DNA of 38,568 nt from Streptosporangiaceae bacterium (lineage in GTDB: Bacteria; Actinomycetota; Actinomycetes; Streptosporangiales; Streptosporangiaceae): positions 1 to 38,568 of the forward strand of contig JAOPYK010000157.1 in assembly GCA_025964695.1 (NCBI GenBank), in the 5' to 3' direction. Position numbers and translations under genes: made by a program. This document shows, in pieces, positions 1 to 7,770 of this stretch (positions are counted from its first letter, which is position 1; each line of letters starts with the position of its first letter). Under the pieces are notes generated by a model. It saw nothing but the letters and a program-made list of their open reading frames with translations. It was not told the DNA's origin and ran no database searches.

Positions 1-1
1 G

Positions 2-739
2 GGCCGGTGGCGGCCGGCCGGGGCGGTCGCCGCCGGCGCGCTGGCTGGGGTCGCTGAATTCGCCTGGGCCCGGATCGCGCCGGGCCCGCGCACGCCGCGC
101 GAGATCGCCGTGATGTCGGCCACCAGCCTGGCCATCCCACCGGCCGCCACCTGGCACCGGCTGCGCGGGACCTGGGCCGCCCGCGGCGCCCGGGCGTGGC
201 CCGCCCCGGCGCGGGCGGTCTTGTTCGACCGGGACGGCACCCTTGTCCGGGACGTCCCCTACAACGGGGACCCGGCTCTGGTGGAGCCGATGCCGGGCGC
301 CCGCGAGGCGCTGGACCTGGCCCGGCGCCGGGGTCTGCGGGTGGGCGTGATCACCAATCAGTCGGGGATCGCCCGGGGCCTGGTCAGCCAGGACGACGTG
401 GCGAAGGTCAACGCGCGGGTGGCGGAGCTGCTGGGGCCCTTCGACACCTGGCAGCAGTGCCCGCACGACGAGCAGGACGGCTGCGGGTGCCGCAAACCCG
501 CCCCGGGCATGGTGCGCCGGGCCGCCGCCGAGCTGGATCTGGCACCGCATGAATGCGTCGTGGCCGGTGACATCGGCACCGATGTGGCGGCGGCACGCGC
601 GGCCGGGGCCCGCAGTGTCCTGGTCCCGACGCCGCTGACCCGCCGCGAGGAGCTCGCCGGCGCGCGGGTGGCCGCGGACCTGACCGAGGCCGTCCGTTTC
701 GCGCTGGCCGGCGGTCCGGGGCCAGCGGTGGCGCGATGA
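2..739 (+). CDS. Glycosyltransferase / GmhB-type HAD phosphatase fusion, C-terminal part (5' end outside window)
   Basis: The recognisable domain is a HAD-IIIA phosphatase of the D-glycero-D-manno-heptose-1,7-bisphosphate 7-phosphatase (GmhB) type. Motif I reads DRDGTL (about nt 227-244), motif II lies in VITNQSG, the GmhB zinc loop CPH...CGC is present, then RKPAPG and the acidic GDIGTD motif. An internal ATG at 110 would give 209 aa. However, the frame is open without a stop to the first bases of the window, and the upstream residues (AEFAWARIAPGPRTPREIAV, then IPPAATWHRLRG) look like the tail of a glycosyltransferase, as I recall from actinomycete glycosyltransferase-HAD fusion proteins. 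I therefore treat it as a truncated fusion. Its stop overlaps the next start (ATGA), so it leads the following glycosyltransferase operon. The phosphatase assignment is firm; the fusion is inference. Confidence 0.8.
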   Translation, partial: GRWRPAGAVAAGALAGVAEFAWARIAPGPRTPREIAVMSATSLAIPPAATWHRLRGTWAARGARAWPAPARAVLFDRDGTLVRDVPYNGDPALVEPMPGAREALDLARRRGLRVGVITNQSGIARGLVSQDDVAKVNARVAELLGPFDTWQQCPHDEQDGCGCRKPAPGMVRRAAAELDLAPHECVVAGDIGTDVAAARAAGARSVLVPTPLTRREELAGARVAADLTEAVRFALAGGPGPAVAR

Positions 740-1830
740 CCCGCCGTGCGCTGATCGTACGGCTCGACAACGCCGGGGACGTCCTGCTCACCGGTCCCGC
801 GGTTCGGGCGATCGCCGCACACTGCGGGTACGTCGCCCTCCTGGCCGGGCCGCACGGCGAGGCCGCGGCGCGGCTACTTCCGGGAGTGGACGAGACCCTG
901 GTCTGGCGGGCGCCGTGGGTGGATCTGGAGCCGGCGCCGGTGCGCCGCGACGACATCTCGGCGCTGGTGGAGCGGCTGGCCGGTGGCCGCTTCGACCTGG
1001 CGTTCGTCCTGACGTCATTCCACCAGTCGCCGCTGCCGACCGCACTCGTCCTGCGGCTGGCGGGTGTGCCGTGGATCGGCGCGATCAGCACCGACTACCC
1101 CGGCGCCCTGCTGGACCTGCGGCACCGGCTCGACGACGACGTACCGGAGGCCGAACGCGGACTGTCGCTGGCGGTCGCGGCGGGCTTCGCGCCGGAACCG
1201 GGTGACGACGGGCTGCTCGCGGTGCGCCGCCCGCTGCCGGACACCCGCCGGCTGACCGGCGACGCCCCGTACGTCGTGGTCCACCCGGGGACCTCCGCTC
1301 CCGCCCGGCAGTGGCCCGAGCGGCGCTGCGCCGAAGCCGTACGTGAGCTGGTGGCGCGCGGGTGGCGGACGGTGGTGACGGGCGGTCCGTCCGAGCGGGA
1401 ACTGACCGCCCGGGTGGCGGGACACGCCGGGACGCTCCTCGGCGGAGCGGGCCTCGCCGGGACGGATCTCGGCGGGACAGATCTTGGCTGGACAGATCTT
1501 GGCGGGGTGGACCTCGGCGGCCGGACGAGCATGGCGGAACTGGCAGGAGTCCTGGCGGGGGCGGCCGCCGTCGTGGTCGGCAACACCGGCCCTGCCCACC
1601 TGGCCGCCGCCGTGCGGACGCCGGTGGTGTTGCTGTTCGCGCCCGTGGTGCCGGCCGCGCGCTGGGCGCCGTACGGCGTGCCGTACGTGCTGCTCGGTGA
1701 CCAGAGCGCCGCCTGCCGCGGCACCCGCGCGTACACCTGCCCCGTCGAGGGGCATCCTTGCCTGTCGTCGGTCACCGGGACAGAGGTGGCCGACGCCGTG
1801 GAGAAACTCGTCGTGGAGGCGGCCTCATGA
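736..1830 (+). CDS. Glycosyltransferase family 9 (ADP-heptose:heptosyltransferase-like)
   Basis: A 364-aa cytosolic GT9 enzyme, expected to transfer a heptose-type sugar from a nucleotide donor to a growing glycan. The N-terminal Rossmann half opens with ALIVRLDNAGDVLLTGPAVR, the GT9 acceptor-side signature. The C-terminal donor half has VVHPGTSAPARQWP and the NTGPAHLAAAVRTPVV motif. The start overlaps the previous stop by 4 bp and the end overlaps the next gene by 4 bp, so the genes should be translationally coupled. Between the two halves, near residues 238-256, a degenerate 15-bp tandem repeat encodes a pentapeptide-like run (GTDLG, GTDLG, WTDLG, GVDLG) that is not expected in the family and probably lies in a surface loop. 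The sugar specificity cannot be read from sequence. Confidence 0.87.
   Translation: MTRRALIVRLDNAGDVLLTGPAVRAIAAHCGYVALLAGPHGEAAARLLPGVDETLVWRAPWVDLEPAPVRRDDISALVERLAGGRFDLAFVLTSFHQSPLPTALVLRLAGVPWIGAISTDYPGALLDLRHRLDDDVPEAERGLSLAVAAGFAPEPGDDGLLAVRRPLPDTRRLTGDAPYVVVHPGTSAPARQWPERRCAEAVRELVARGWRTVVTGGPSERELTARVAGHAGTLLGGAGLAGTDLGGTDLGWTDLGGVDLGGRTSMAELAGVLAGAAAVVVGNTGPAHLAAAVRTPVVLLFAPVVPAARWAPYGVPYVLLGDQSAACRGTRAYTCPVEGHPCLSSVTGTEVADAVEKLVVEAAS
1456..1521 (+). repeat. 15-bp degenerate tandem repeat inside the GT9 gene
   Basis: About four copies of a 15-bp unit close to GGGACAGATCTTGGC, in frame, encoding x-(T/V)-D-L-G units. Two neighbouring copies share an unusual GATCTT for Asp-Leu where the outer ones use GATCTC or GACCTC, suggesting recent slippage expansion. 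Confidence 0.75.
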
Positions 1831-2786
1831 GAGTGCTGATCTGGCATGTGCACGGTTCCTGGACCACGGCGTTCGTGCAGGGTCCGCATACCTACCTGCT
1901 GCCGGTGACCCCGGATCGCGGACCCGACGGGCTGGGCCGCGCCAGCACCTGGGACTGGCCCGCGTCGGTTCGGGAGGTCGCACCGGAGCGGCTGCGCGAC
2001 GAGGACGTCGACGTGGTGATCCTGCAGCGCCCGCACGAGGAGGATCTGGTCCGGCGGTGGCTGGGACGCCGCCCCGGCATCGACGTGCCCGCCGTCTATC
2101 TCGAGCACAACGCGCCCTGCGGCGACGTGCCATTGACCAGGCATCCGGTCGCCGACCGGCCGGAGCTGACCCTGGTGCACGTCACGCACTTCAACGACCT
2201 CTGCTGGGACGCCGGCCGGACCCCGACGCGGGTGGTGGAGCACGGCATCATCGACCCGGGACGGCGCTGGACCGGGGAACTCGCCCGCGCGGCGGTCGTG
2301 GTCAACGACCCCCTGCGGCGCGGCCGCTACGTCGGCACCGACCTGCTGCCCTTCTTCGGGGCCGTCACGCCGCTGGACATCTTCGGCATGCGGGTCGGCG
2401 ACGTGCCAGGGCGCCTGGGCATGCCCACCGCGCGGGCCATCGAGGACCTGCCGCAGGCACGGATGCACGACGAGCTCGCCCGCCGCCGCGTGTATCTGCA
2501 TCCGATCCGGTGGACGTCGCTGGGGCTGTCCCTGCTGGAGGCCATGCATCTGGGCATGCCCGTCGTCGCCCTCGCGACCACGGAGATCGTCGAGGCCGTG
2601 CCGCCCGGCGCGGGCGTGATCTCGACCCGGACGGACGAGCTGATCAAGGCGCTCAAGCGGCTGGTCAACGACCCCGCGGAGGCCGCCGAGCTCGGCAAGG
2701 CGGCCCGCGAGGCGGTCGTGGACCGGTACGGGCTGACCCGGTTCCTGGCCGGCTGGGAGGAGGTTCTCGGGGAGGCGACGCGGTGA
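1827..2786 (+). CDS. Glycosyltransferase, GT4/GT-B-like
   Basis: A 319-aa glycosyltransferase. The chosen ATG at 1827 overlaps the upstream stop (ATGA) and begins MRVLIWHVHGSWTTAFVQG, a typical GT-B opening; a longer in-frame extension to 1758 lies inside the preceding gene and is not needed. The C-terminal part (HPIRWTSLGLSLLEAMHLGM then PVVALATTEIVEAVP, with PPGAGVISTRTDEL) matches the donor-binding E-x7-E region of GT4 enzymes: a Glu in SLLEAMHLGMPVV and another in TTEIVEAV. It sits between two GT9 genes in one operon and likely adds another residue to the same glycan. Donor and acceptor are unknown. Confidence 0.82.
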   Translation: MRVLIWHVHGSWTTAFVQGPHTYLLPVTPDRGPDGLGRASTWDWPASVREVAPERLRDEDVDVVILQRPHEEDLVRRWLGRRPGIDVPAVYLEHNAPCGDVPLTRHPVADRPELTLVHVTHFNDLCWDAGRTPTRVVEHGIIDPGRRWTGELARAAVVVNDPLRRGRYVGTDLLPFFGAVTPLDIFGMRVGDVPGRLGMPTARAIEDLPQARMHDELARRRVYLHPIRWTSLGLSLLEAMHLGMPVVALATTEIVEAVPPGAGVISTRTDELIKALKRLVNDPAEAAELGKAAREAVVDRYGLTRFLAGWEEVLGEATR

Positions 2787-3739
2787 CCCGTCCCGCCGTG
2801 CTCATGCTGCGGGCGCTCGGACTCGGCGACTTCCTGGCGGGGGTCCCCGCGTACCGGGCGCTGCGCGCCGCCTTCCCGGCGCACGAGACGGTACTGGCGG
2901 CCCCGGCCGCGCTCGAGCCGCTGGTGCGGCTGTGCGGCGCGGTGGACCGGCTGCTGCCGGCCGGTGAGCTGGAGGCCGTCCCCTGGCACGGCCAGCCCCC
3001 CGAGATCGCGGTGGATCTGCACGGCAACGGCCCGGCCAGCCACCGGCTCGTGTGTGCGACCGGCGCCCCCGCACTCATGATGTACGCCTCGGCGGCCGCC
3101 CCAGGCGTCGCCGGCCCCTGGTGGGACCCGGACGAGCACGAGGTCGGCCGCTGGTGCCGGCTGCTGGAATGGTGGGGCCTCCCGGCGGACCGGACGGCGC
3201 TACGGCTCGACCCGCCCCCCGTTCCCGCTCCGGTGACGGGCGCGGTGGTGGTGCATCCGGGGGCGGCGAGCCAAGGCCGCCGCTGGCCGCCGGACCGCTT
3301 CGCCGCCGTCGCCCGCGCGCTCGCCTCACGCGGCCACCGGGTCGTGGTCACCGGGACCGCGGCCGAACGGGCGCTCGCCCGCGAGGTGGCCTCCCGGGCC
3401 GGGCTGCGCCCGGGCTCCGTGCTGGCGGGACTGACCGGCCTCACCGGCCTGGCCGCACTCGTGTCACAGGCCTCTCTCGTGATCAGCAACGACACCGGGA
3501 TGGCGCATCTCGCCTTCGCCTACGGACGGCCGTCGGTCACGTTGTACGGCCCCGTCTCCCCCGCCCTGTGGGGACCTCCGCCGAACCCCGGCCGCCATGT
3601 CGCGCTCTGGCACGGCACCGGTGGCCGACCGGGCGACGCGCACGCCACCGTGACCGACCCCCGCCTGCTGCGCATCACGGCGGCCGAGGTACTGGCCGCC
3701 GCCCGCACCGCCCAACAGCCTGCAGATCAACCCACGTAG
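2783..3739 (+). CDS. Glycosyltransferase family 9 (second heptosyltransferase-like paralogue)
   Basis: A 318-aa GT9 protein starting at GTG 2783, which overlaps the previous stop as GTGA. It opens with VLMLRALGLGDFLAGVPAYR and carries VVVHPGAASQGRRWPPDRFA and the NDTGMAHLAFAYGRPSV donor-side motif. It is the second GT9 gene of the operon and diverged from the one at 736-1830, so the two probably act at successive steps. The 3' end overlaps the convergent GT2 gene by 13 bp, leaving no room for an ordinary terminator. A longer in-frame ORF upstream is an out-of-context extension through the previous gene and was discarded. Confidence 0.87.
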   Translation: MTRPAVLMLRALGLGDFLAGVPAYRALRAAFPAHETVLAAPAALEPLVRLCGAVDRLLPAGELEAVPWHGQPPEIAVDLHGNGPASHRLVCATGAPALMMYASAAAPGVAGPWWDPDEHEVGRWCRLLEWWGLPADRTALRLDPPPVPAPVTGAVVVHPGAASQGRRWPPDRFAAVARALASRGHRVVVTGTAAERALAREVASRAGLRPGSVLAGLTGLTGLAALVSQASLVISNDTGMAHLAFAYGRPSVTLYGPVSPALWGPPPNPGRHVALWHGTGGRPGDAHATVTDPRLLRITAAEVLAAARTAQQPADQPT

Positions 3740-4635
3740 CGGCGAGCTGGGGAGGTACGCTGTGGCTCCTCCAGCAGGCGCAGGCCGCGCTCGATGTGGG
3801 CCGGGATCACCCGGCGCTCTCGTACGACCCAGGGCAGGCCCGCGAGTGCGGCCCCCACCGCCGAGACGCTCGCCCGGTCCCGGGGGACCGAGCGCAGGAC
3901 CGTCACCGTGCGGCGCACGGCGTCGGGCAGCGGGCGGCGCAGCCAGGCGGTCCACAGCGTGTTGCGTATCCCCAGCTTGCGTCGCTGCCGGGGGTCGCGG
4001 GCCGTGGAGGCGGCGTGGTGCACGACGACGTCCTCGGCCCAGCACAGCCACCATCCCCGCGCGGCCAGGTCGAGGCTGAGAAGTTCCTCCTCCCCGCCCA
4101 GCCAGAGCCTCGGCGAGAAGCCGCCGACCGCGCGGAACGCCTCCACCCGCAGCATCGAGGCCCCCGCCAGGATGCTCAGCAGCGCCGGGCCGGGCAGCCA
4201 GTCCGGTGCGGGCACCGGCGAGTGCCGCAGCTCCGGCGTGATCGGGTCCTCTTCCAGCCCGGGCTCGACCAGGATGAGACCGGTCACCGAGGCCAGCCGC
4301 GGGTGGCCGTCGAGCAGGTCGGCGGCGCGCGTCAGGGCGCCGGGTTCCCACCAGGTGTCGTCGTCGCAGAAGGCGACGTACGGGGTGGTCACCTCCTCCA
4401 CAGCGAGGTTGCGGGCCACCGCGCCGAGGTTGCGGGCGCTGCGGATCAGCCGTACGTCCGGATGGGCGGCGGCGACCGCGTCCGCGCTGCCGTCCGCCGA
4501 CCCGTTGTCGACCACGATGACCGGCGGCCGCTCCGGGAGCGCCGTCATGAGCGCCAGGGTGCGGAGCAGTTCGTGGCGCCTGTCGCGGGTCATGATGACG
4601 ACGGTCGTCCGTCCGCCGGCGGGGGCGCCGGTCAT
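3727..4635 (-). CDS. Glycosyltransferase family 2
   Basis: A 302-aa GT-A enzyme. The N-terminus gives TVVIMTRDRRHELLRTL, VIVVDNGSADGS and the metal-binding FCDDDTWWEPGAL motif near residues 93-105. A downstream GGEEELLSLDLAARGW segment matches the ED-type catalytic region of GT2 family members, followed by HHAAS. The start codon overlaps the upstream paralogue's stop (ATGA), so both are one transcript. No membrane span is obvious, so it is probably cytosolic or peripheral. It faces the GT9 operon tail to tail and likely contributes to the same glycan. Confidence 0.85.
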   Translation of the reverse strand: MTGAPAGGRTTVVIMTRDRRHELLRTLALMTALPERPPVIVVDNGSADGSADAVAAAHPDVRLIRSARNLGAVARNLAVEEVTTPYVAFCDDDTWWEPGALTRAADLLDGHPRLASVTGLILVEPGLEEDPITPELRHSPVPAPDWLPGPALLSILAGASMLRVEAFRAVGGFSPRLWLGGEEELLSLDLAARGWWLCWAEDVVVHHAASTARDPRQRRKLGIRNTLWTAWLRRPLPDAVRRTVTVLRSVPRDRASVSAVGAALAGLPWVVRERRVIPAHIERGLRLLEEPQRTSPARRYVG

Positions 4636-5534
4636 GGCTTGACCTCGATGAGCCGGGCCGCCCTTTCGACGGACGCGGGCAGCCGCCGCCGATCGAGCAG
4701 CGCGGAGGGCATCCGGCGCAGGGCCCCGGCCAGCGCCGCCCTGGCGTCCGGGTCCCGCGCGGCCCGCGCGGCCAGCCGCCCGGTCTCGCGGACCGCGATC
4801 CGCGCCGGCCGGCGCAGCCAGGCCGTCAGCAGCGTGTTGCGCAGCTCCGCTCGATGCCGCCGGCCGGACGGCGGACGGCGCACCGAGGGCTCGTGCACCG
4901 CGACGACACCGGGCAGGTAGCAGCGGCCCCAGCCCGCCGCCGCGAGATCGTACGCCAGCAGGCGTTCCTCACCCACGAAGAACAGCACCGCGCTGAACCC
5001 ACCGGCCTCCAGGAACGCCTGGCGCCGCACCACCGACGCGCAGGCGAGGAAACCCAGCACCGGCGCCCCCGGCAGCCCCGGTTCGCCGGGCAACGGGGTT
5101 CCCGCCATCGCGGCGTTGATCGGGTCAGGCCGGCGGGCCGGCCCCACGAGCGTGTGCGCCGCGATGAGGCCGAGATCCGGATGCTCGTCGAACGCCTCCG
5201 CCGCCCGGCGCAGGGCACCCGGCTCCCACCAGGAGTCGTCGTCGCTGAAGGCGACGTACGGCGTCCGTGCCGCCCGCACTCCGATGTTCCGTGCCGGAGC
5301 CCCGAGGTTGCGGGCCGCCCGGACCACCTCGACCCCGGGAAAGCGGGCGCGTACCGCCTCGGCCGTTCCGTCGGAGGAGGCGTTGTCCACCACGATGATC
5401 TCGGGCCGTTCGGGCAGGTCCCGCAGGTGTCCCAGGGTGCGCAGCAGTTCGACCCGGCGGTCCCGGGTCGCGATCACGACCGTTACCGGGAGACCCTGTT
5501 CCGCGGCCTCGGGGCCGACATCGCCGTCGTTCAT
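4632..5534 (-). CDS. Glycosyltransferase family 2 (paralogue of the adjacent gene)
   Basis: A 300-aa GT2 enzyme clearly paralogous to its downstream neighbour: TVVIATRDRRVELLRTL, IIVVDNASSDGTAEAV, FSDDDSWWEPGAL and VGEERLLAYDLAAAGW, ending with a similar RRRLPASVERAARL tail. This is a tandem duplication followed by divergence. One small difference is FSDDDSWW here against FCDDDTWW in the neighbour. It is the first gene of the two-gene minus-strand operon. Four direct repeats lie directly upstream of its start and are the best candidate for its control region. Confidence 0.85.
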   Translation of the reverse strand: MNDGDVGPEAAEQGLPVTVVIATRDRRVELLRTLGHLRDLPERPEIIVVDNASSDGTAEAVRARFPGVEVVRAARNLGAPARNIGVRAARTPYVAFSDDDSWWEPGALRRAAEAFDEHPDLGLIAAHTLVGPARRPDPINAAMAGTPLPGEPGLPGAPVLGFLACASVVRRQAFLEAGGFSAVLFFVGEERLLAYDLAAAGWGRCYLPGVVAVHEPSVRRPPSGRRHRAELRNTLLTAWLRRPARIAVRETGRLAARAARDPDARAALAGALRRMPSALLDRRRLPASVERAARLIEVKP

Positions 5535-5545
5535 CCGCCCCCCTG

Positions 5546-5610
5546 TTTCCGCGCGACCTGTTCCCGTGTGACCTGGTTTTCCCGTGTGACCTGGTCTCCG
5601 GTGTGACCTG
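5546..5610 (-). repeat. Four direct repeats upstream of the GT2 pair
   Basis: On the plus strand the unit is close to TTCCCGTGTGACCTG, with copies beginning near 5546, 5561, 5579 and 5596, spaced 15, 18 and 17 bp. On the coding strand they read CAGGTCACACGGGAA and lie 12-76 bp upstream of the GT2 start. The arrangement is iteron-like and suggests binding by a repeat-recognising regulator. Frame is not preserved between copies, which argues against a coding origin. Confidence 0.7.
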
Positions 5611-5751
5611 AACGGATACCGCCGGTATGACCACGGATCGGCTCAACCTTGCGATGCCCCATCTGTACCCCGGCAAACGGCGCCACCCCGGCCAGGGCGG
5701 GCGAACGTATCGGCTATCAGCTGGGGTTCCGGCTTCCGTATCACCTGCGGG

Positions 5752-5871
5752 ATGCCCGGCGAACCTGGCCGGCTGCCGGGGGCCGAGATCCGGTTCATCG
5801 TCGGCCACGGCCCTGTGACCCTCGCCAGGCTCGAGCGCACCCACCCCGAACAGGCCCGGGGGCATCGCTGA
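5752..5871 (+). CDS. Possible 39-aa remnant or small ORF
   Basis: Between the GT2 pair and the oxidoreductase (5535-5878, 344 bp) the only coding-like sequence I see is this short plus-strand frame: it begins MPGEPGRLPGAEIRF and continues through IVGHGPVTLARLERTHPEQA to a TGA at 5869. The frame is open further upstream without a good start or Shine-Dalgarno sequence. The composition looks protein-like but I do not recognise the family; it could be the C-terminal scrap of a lost gene. The rest of the interval holds the direct repeats and presumably the promoter of the GT2 genes. Confidence 0.25.
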   Translation: MPGEPGRLPGAEIRFIVGHGPVTLARLERTHPEQARGHR

Positions 5872-5878
5872 GGCCGGC

Positions 5879-7513
5879 CTACCGCGGGTCGCTCCGCGGG
5901 GTGGCGAGCAGGCGCTGCACCGTGGCCAGGCCGGGCTTGAGCACCTGGCGCCGTAGCGGCCCGTCGGCGCGGAGCGCGGCGCGGGCCGCGTTGGCGCCGC
6001 ACGCGCCGTGCACGCCGCCGCCCGGGTGGGCCGAGGCCGAGGCCAGATAGAGGCCGGCCACCGGCGTCTCGGGCCGCCCGCTGCCGGGCACCGGACGGAA
6101 GACCAGCTGTTGGTGGACGGCGGCGGTGCCGCCGTTCAGCGCCCCGCCGACCAGGTTGGCGTCGTGCTGCTCCAGTGCCATCGGGCTGAGGATCCGCCGG
6201 CCGATGATCCGCTGCCGGAAACCGGGCGCGTACCGCTCGATCGTGGCCTCCAGCCGCGCGGCCACGGCCTGCCTGTCGTGCTCGTCCCAGGTCCCGGTGA
6301 TCTCGTCGGGCCCGGCATCCCCGCGCACCCGCTGCGGGACATGGGTGTAGGCCCATACCGACTCGGTGCCCGCCGGAGACCTGGCGGGATCGGCGGTCGT
6401 CATCTGGCCCAGCAGGACGAACGGGCTGGCCGGCACCAGCCCCATGGCGATCTGCGCGGTGTACTCGGTCATCGCGTTGATCCCGGCGGCCAGATGGACC
6501 GTCCCGGCCCGTTTCGCCTCCGCCGACGACCAGGGAATCGGATCGGACAGCGCCCAGTCCACCTTCACGGTGGAGAAGTCCCACTGGAAGCGCCGGATGT
6601 CGTCGCGCAGCCGGCGGGGCAGGTGCTCCCAGCCCACCAGCCGCCCGTACAGTGCCGGAGCCGACACGTCGGCGAACACCCCCTTGCGCGCCCGCACCGC
6701 CTCCCCGTCGGCGGCATGCACGCCGAGCGCCCGTCCGTCGCGGACGACCACCGAGGTCACCTCCGCGTCACAGCGGACCCGGCCGCCCTTCGATTCCAGG
6801 CGCCGCACCAGTGCCCTCGACAGCTCCCCGGCTCCGCCCGCGGGCACCGGCCAGCCGTACCGCTGCCCGAGCATCGCCAGCAGCCAGCCGAACGCCGAGC
6901 CACCGGCCGACTCGGGGAAGAGATCGGCGTGCAGGGCGGATCCGGCGAGCAGCAGGGGGCCGCCGGGCCCGCTGAACTCCTCCTCCCCGAGCCGGCGGAC
7001 CGGCAGCAGCAGGAAGCGCAGCAATCGCAGGCCACCGGCGGCCCGCACCTTCGCGGCGAGCGCCGCCCCCGCGCGCAGCGGAGGGAACGGGCTGAACAGG
7101 GCGCGCAGCACGTCGTCGCCGAGGTCCTCCCACAGCCCGTACAACCGGGACCAGGCCGCACCGTCGCCGGCGCCCAGGGCCTCCAGGGAGGCCGCGGTCC
7201 GCTGCACGTCGCGCTCCAGGACGGCACAGCGCCCGTCGGGCAGGGGGTGGGCGAGCACGGCGGGAGCCTGCCGCCACTCCACCCCGTAGCGCTCCAGCTC
7301 CAGCGCCCGCATCGCCGGCGAGGCCACCCCCAGGGGATAGAACGCGCTGCACAGGTCGCTCACGTAATCCGGATGGACGCCGTTGTCGCTGCGCACCGCC
7401 CCGCCGGGTTCGCTCTGGGCCTCCAGCACCTCGACGTCCCACCCAGCGTCGGCCAGCACGTTGGCGCAGACGAGCCCGTTGGGTCCCGCGCCGATGACCA
7501 CCGCGTCAGGCAT
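5879..7513 (-). CDS. FAD-dependent oxidoreductase, phytoene desaturase-like (PYROXD2-type)
   Basis: About 544 aa. The N-terminus MPDAVVIGAGPNGLVCANVL is the dinucleotide-binding GxGxxG fold, with VEVLEAQSEPGGAVRSD completing the FAD signature. The C-terminus carries PVAGLYLASASAHPGGGVHG followed by a conserved Ala-rich FAD-contact segment. This pattern matches the PYROXD2/CrtI-related amine-oxidase superfamily, whose substrates are mostly unknown. I chose the ATG at 7513; an in-frame ATG four codons upstream (7525) sits immediately against its only purine-rich stretch and is less likely. No carotenoid genes are nearby, so a desaturase role is not supported. It diverges from the stress-protein gene. 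Confidence 0.82.
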   Translation of the reverse strand: MPDAVVIGAGPNGLVCANVLADAGWDVEVLEAQSEPGGAVRSDNGVHPDYVSDLCSAFYPLGVASPAMRALELERYGVEWRQAPAVLAHPLPDGRCAVLERDVQRTAASLEALGAGDGAAWSRLYGLWEDLGDDVLRALFSPFPPLRAGAALAAKVRAAGGLRLLRFLLLPVRRLGEEEFSGPGGPLLLAGSALHADLFPESAGGSAFGWLLAMLGQRYGWPVPAGGAGELSRALVRRLESKGGRVRCDAEVTSVVVRDGRALGVHAADGEAVRARKGVFADVSAPALYGRLVGWEHLPRRLRDDIRRFQWDFSTVKVDWALSDPIPWSSAEAKRAGTVHLAAGINAMTEYTAQIAMGLVPASPFVLLGQMTTADPARSPAGTESVWAYTHVPQRVRGDAGPDEITGTWDEHDRQAVAARLEATIERYAPGFRQRIIGRRILSPMALEQHDANLVGGALNGGTAAVHQQLVFRPVPGSGRPETPVAGLYLASASAHPGGGVHGACGANAARAALRADGPLRRQVLKPGLATVQRLLATPRSDPR

Positions 7514-7625
7514 GATCCGTTCCATTCCCCATCATGGCCAGACGCCTACCCGCCACCGGGGAGATCACCCGCCGGGGTCCGGTGCCCTGCCTGGTGATCC
7601 GGCGCCTGAAGCGCCGGGGAAAATG

Positions 7626-7639
7626 AGGACCTTCGTCCT
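7626..7639. promoter_or_regulatory. Dyad AGGAC-CTTC-GTCCT upstream of the stress-protein gene
   Basis: A perfect 5-4-5 inverted repeat in the divergent region; the second arm's core recurs at about 7669-7676 (GAAGGACG, read on the other strand CGTCCTTC). It lies 132 bp before the start at 7771. The layout resembles DevR/DosR-type boxes often found before universal stress protein genes, but the match is partial and I offer it only as a candidate. Confidence 0.35.
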
Positions 7640-7770
7640 TGACCGCCGTGGTTCCCCGGGGAGATGCTCGAAGGACGGGGGATCATGCGCGGCGCAGGAC
7701 GATCTTGGACTACAGCGCCCATGCCCGGCCTCTGGCGGTCTCGACGGCACATCCTGGAACGGAGCGCATC

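Noticed and set aside
6008-7597. Long plus-strand frame (529 codons) opposite the FAD oxidoreductase
   Set aside because: It mirrors a clearly coding gene, its translation is low-complexity Arg/Gly/Pro/His-rich with no motif, and such antisense frames are normal in DNA this GC-rich. The same applies to long antisense frames at 1095-2549, 8407-9576, 23241-25043 and 31855-33051.
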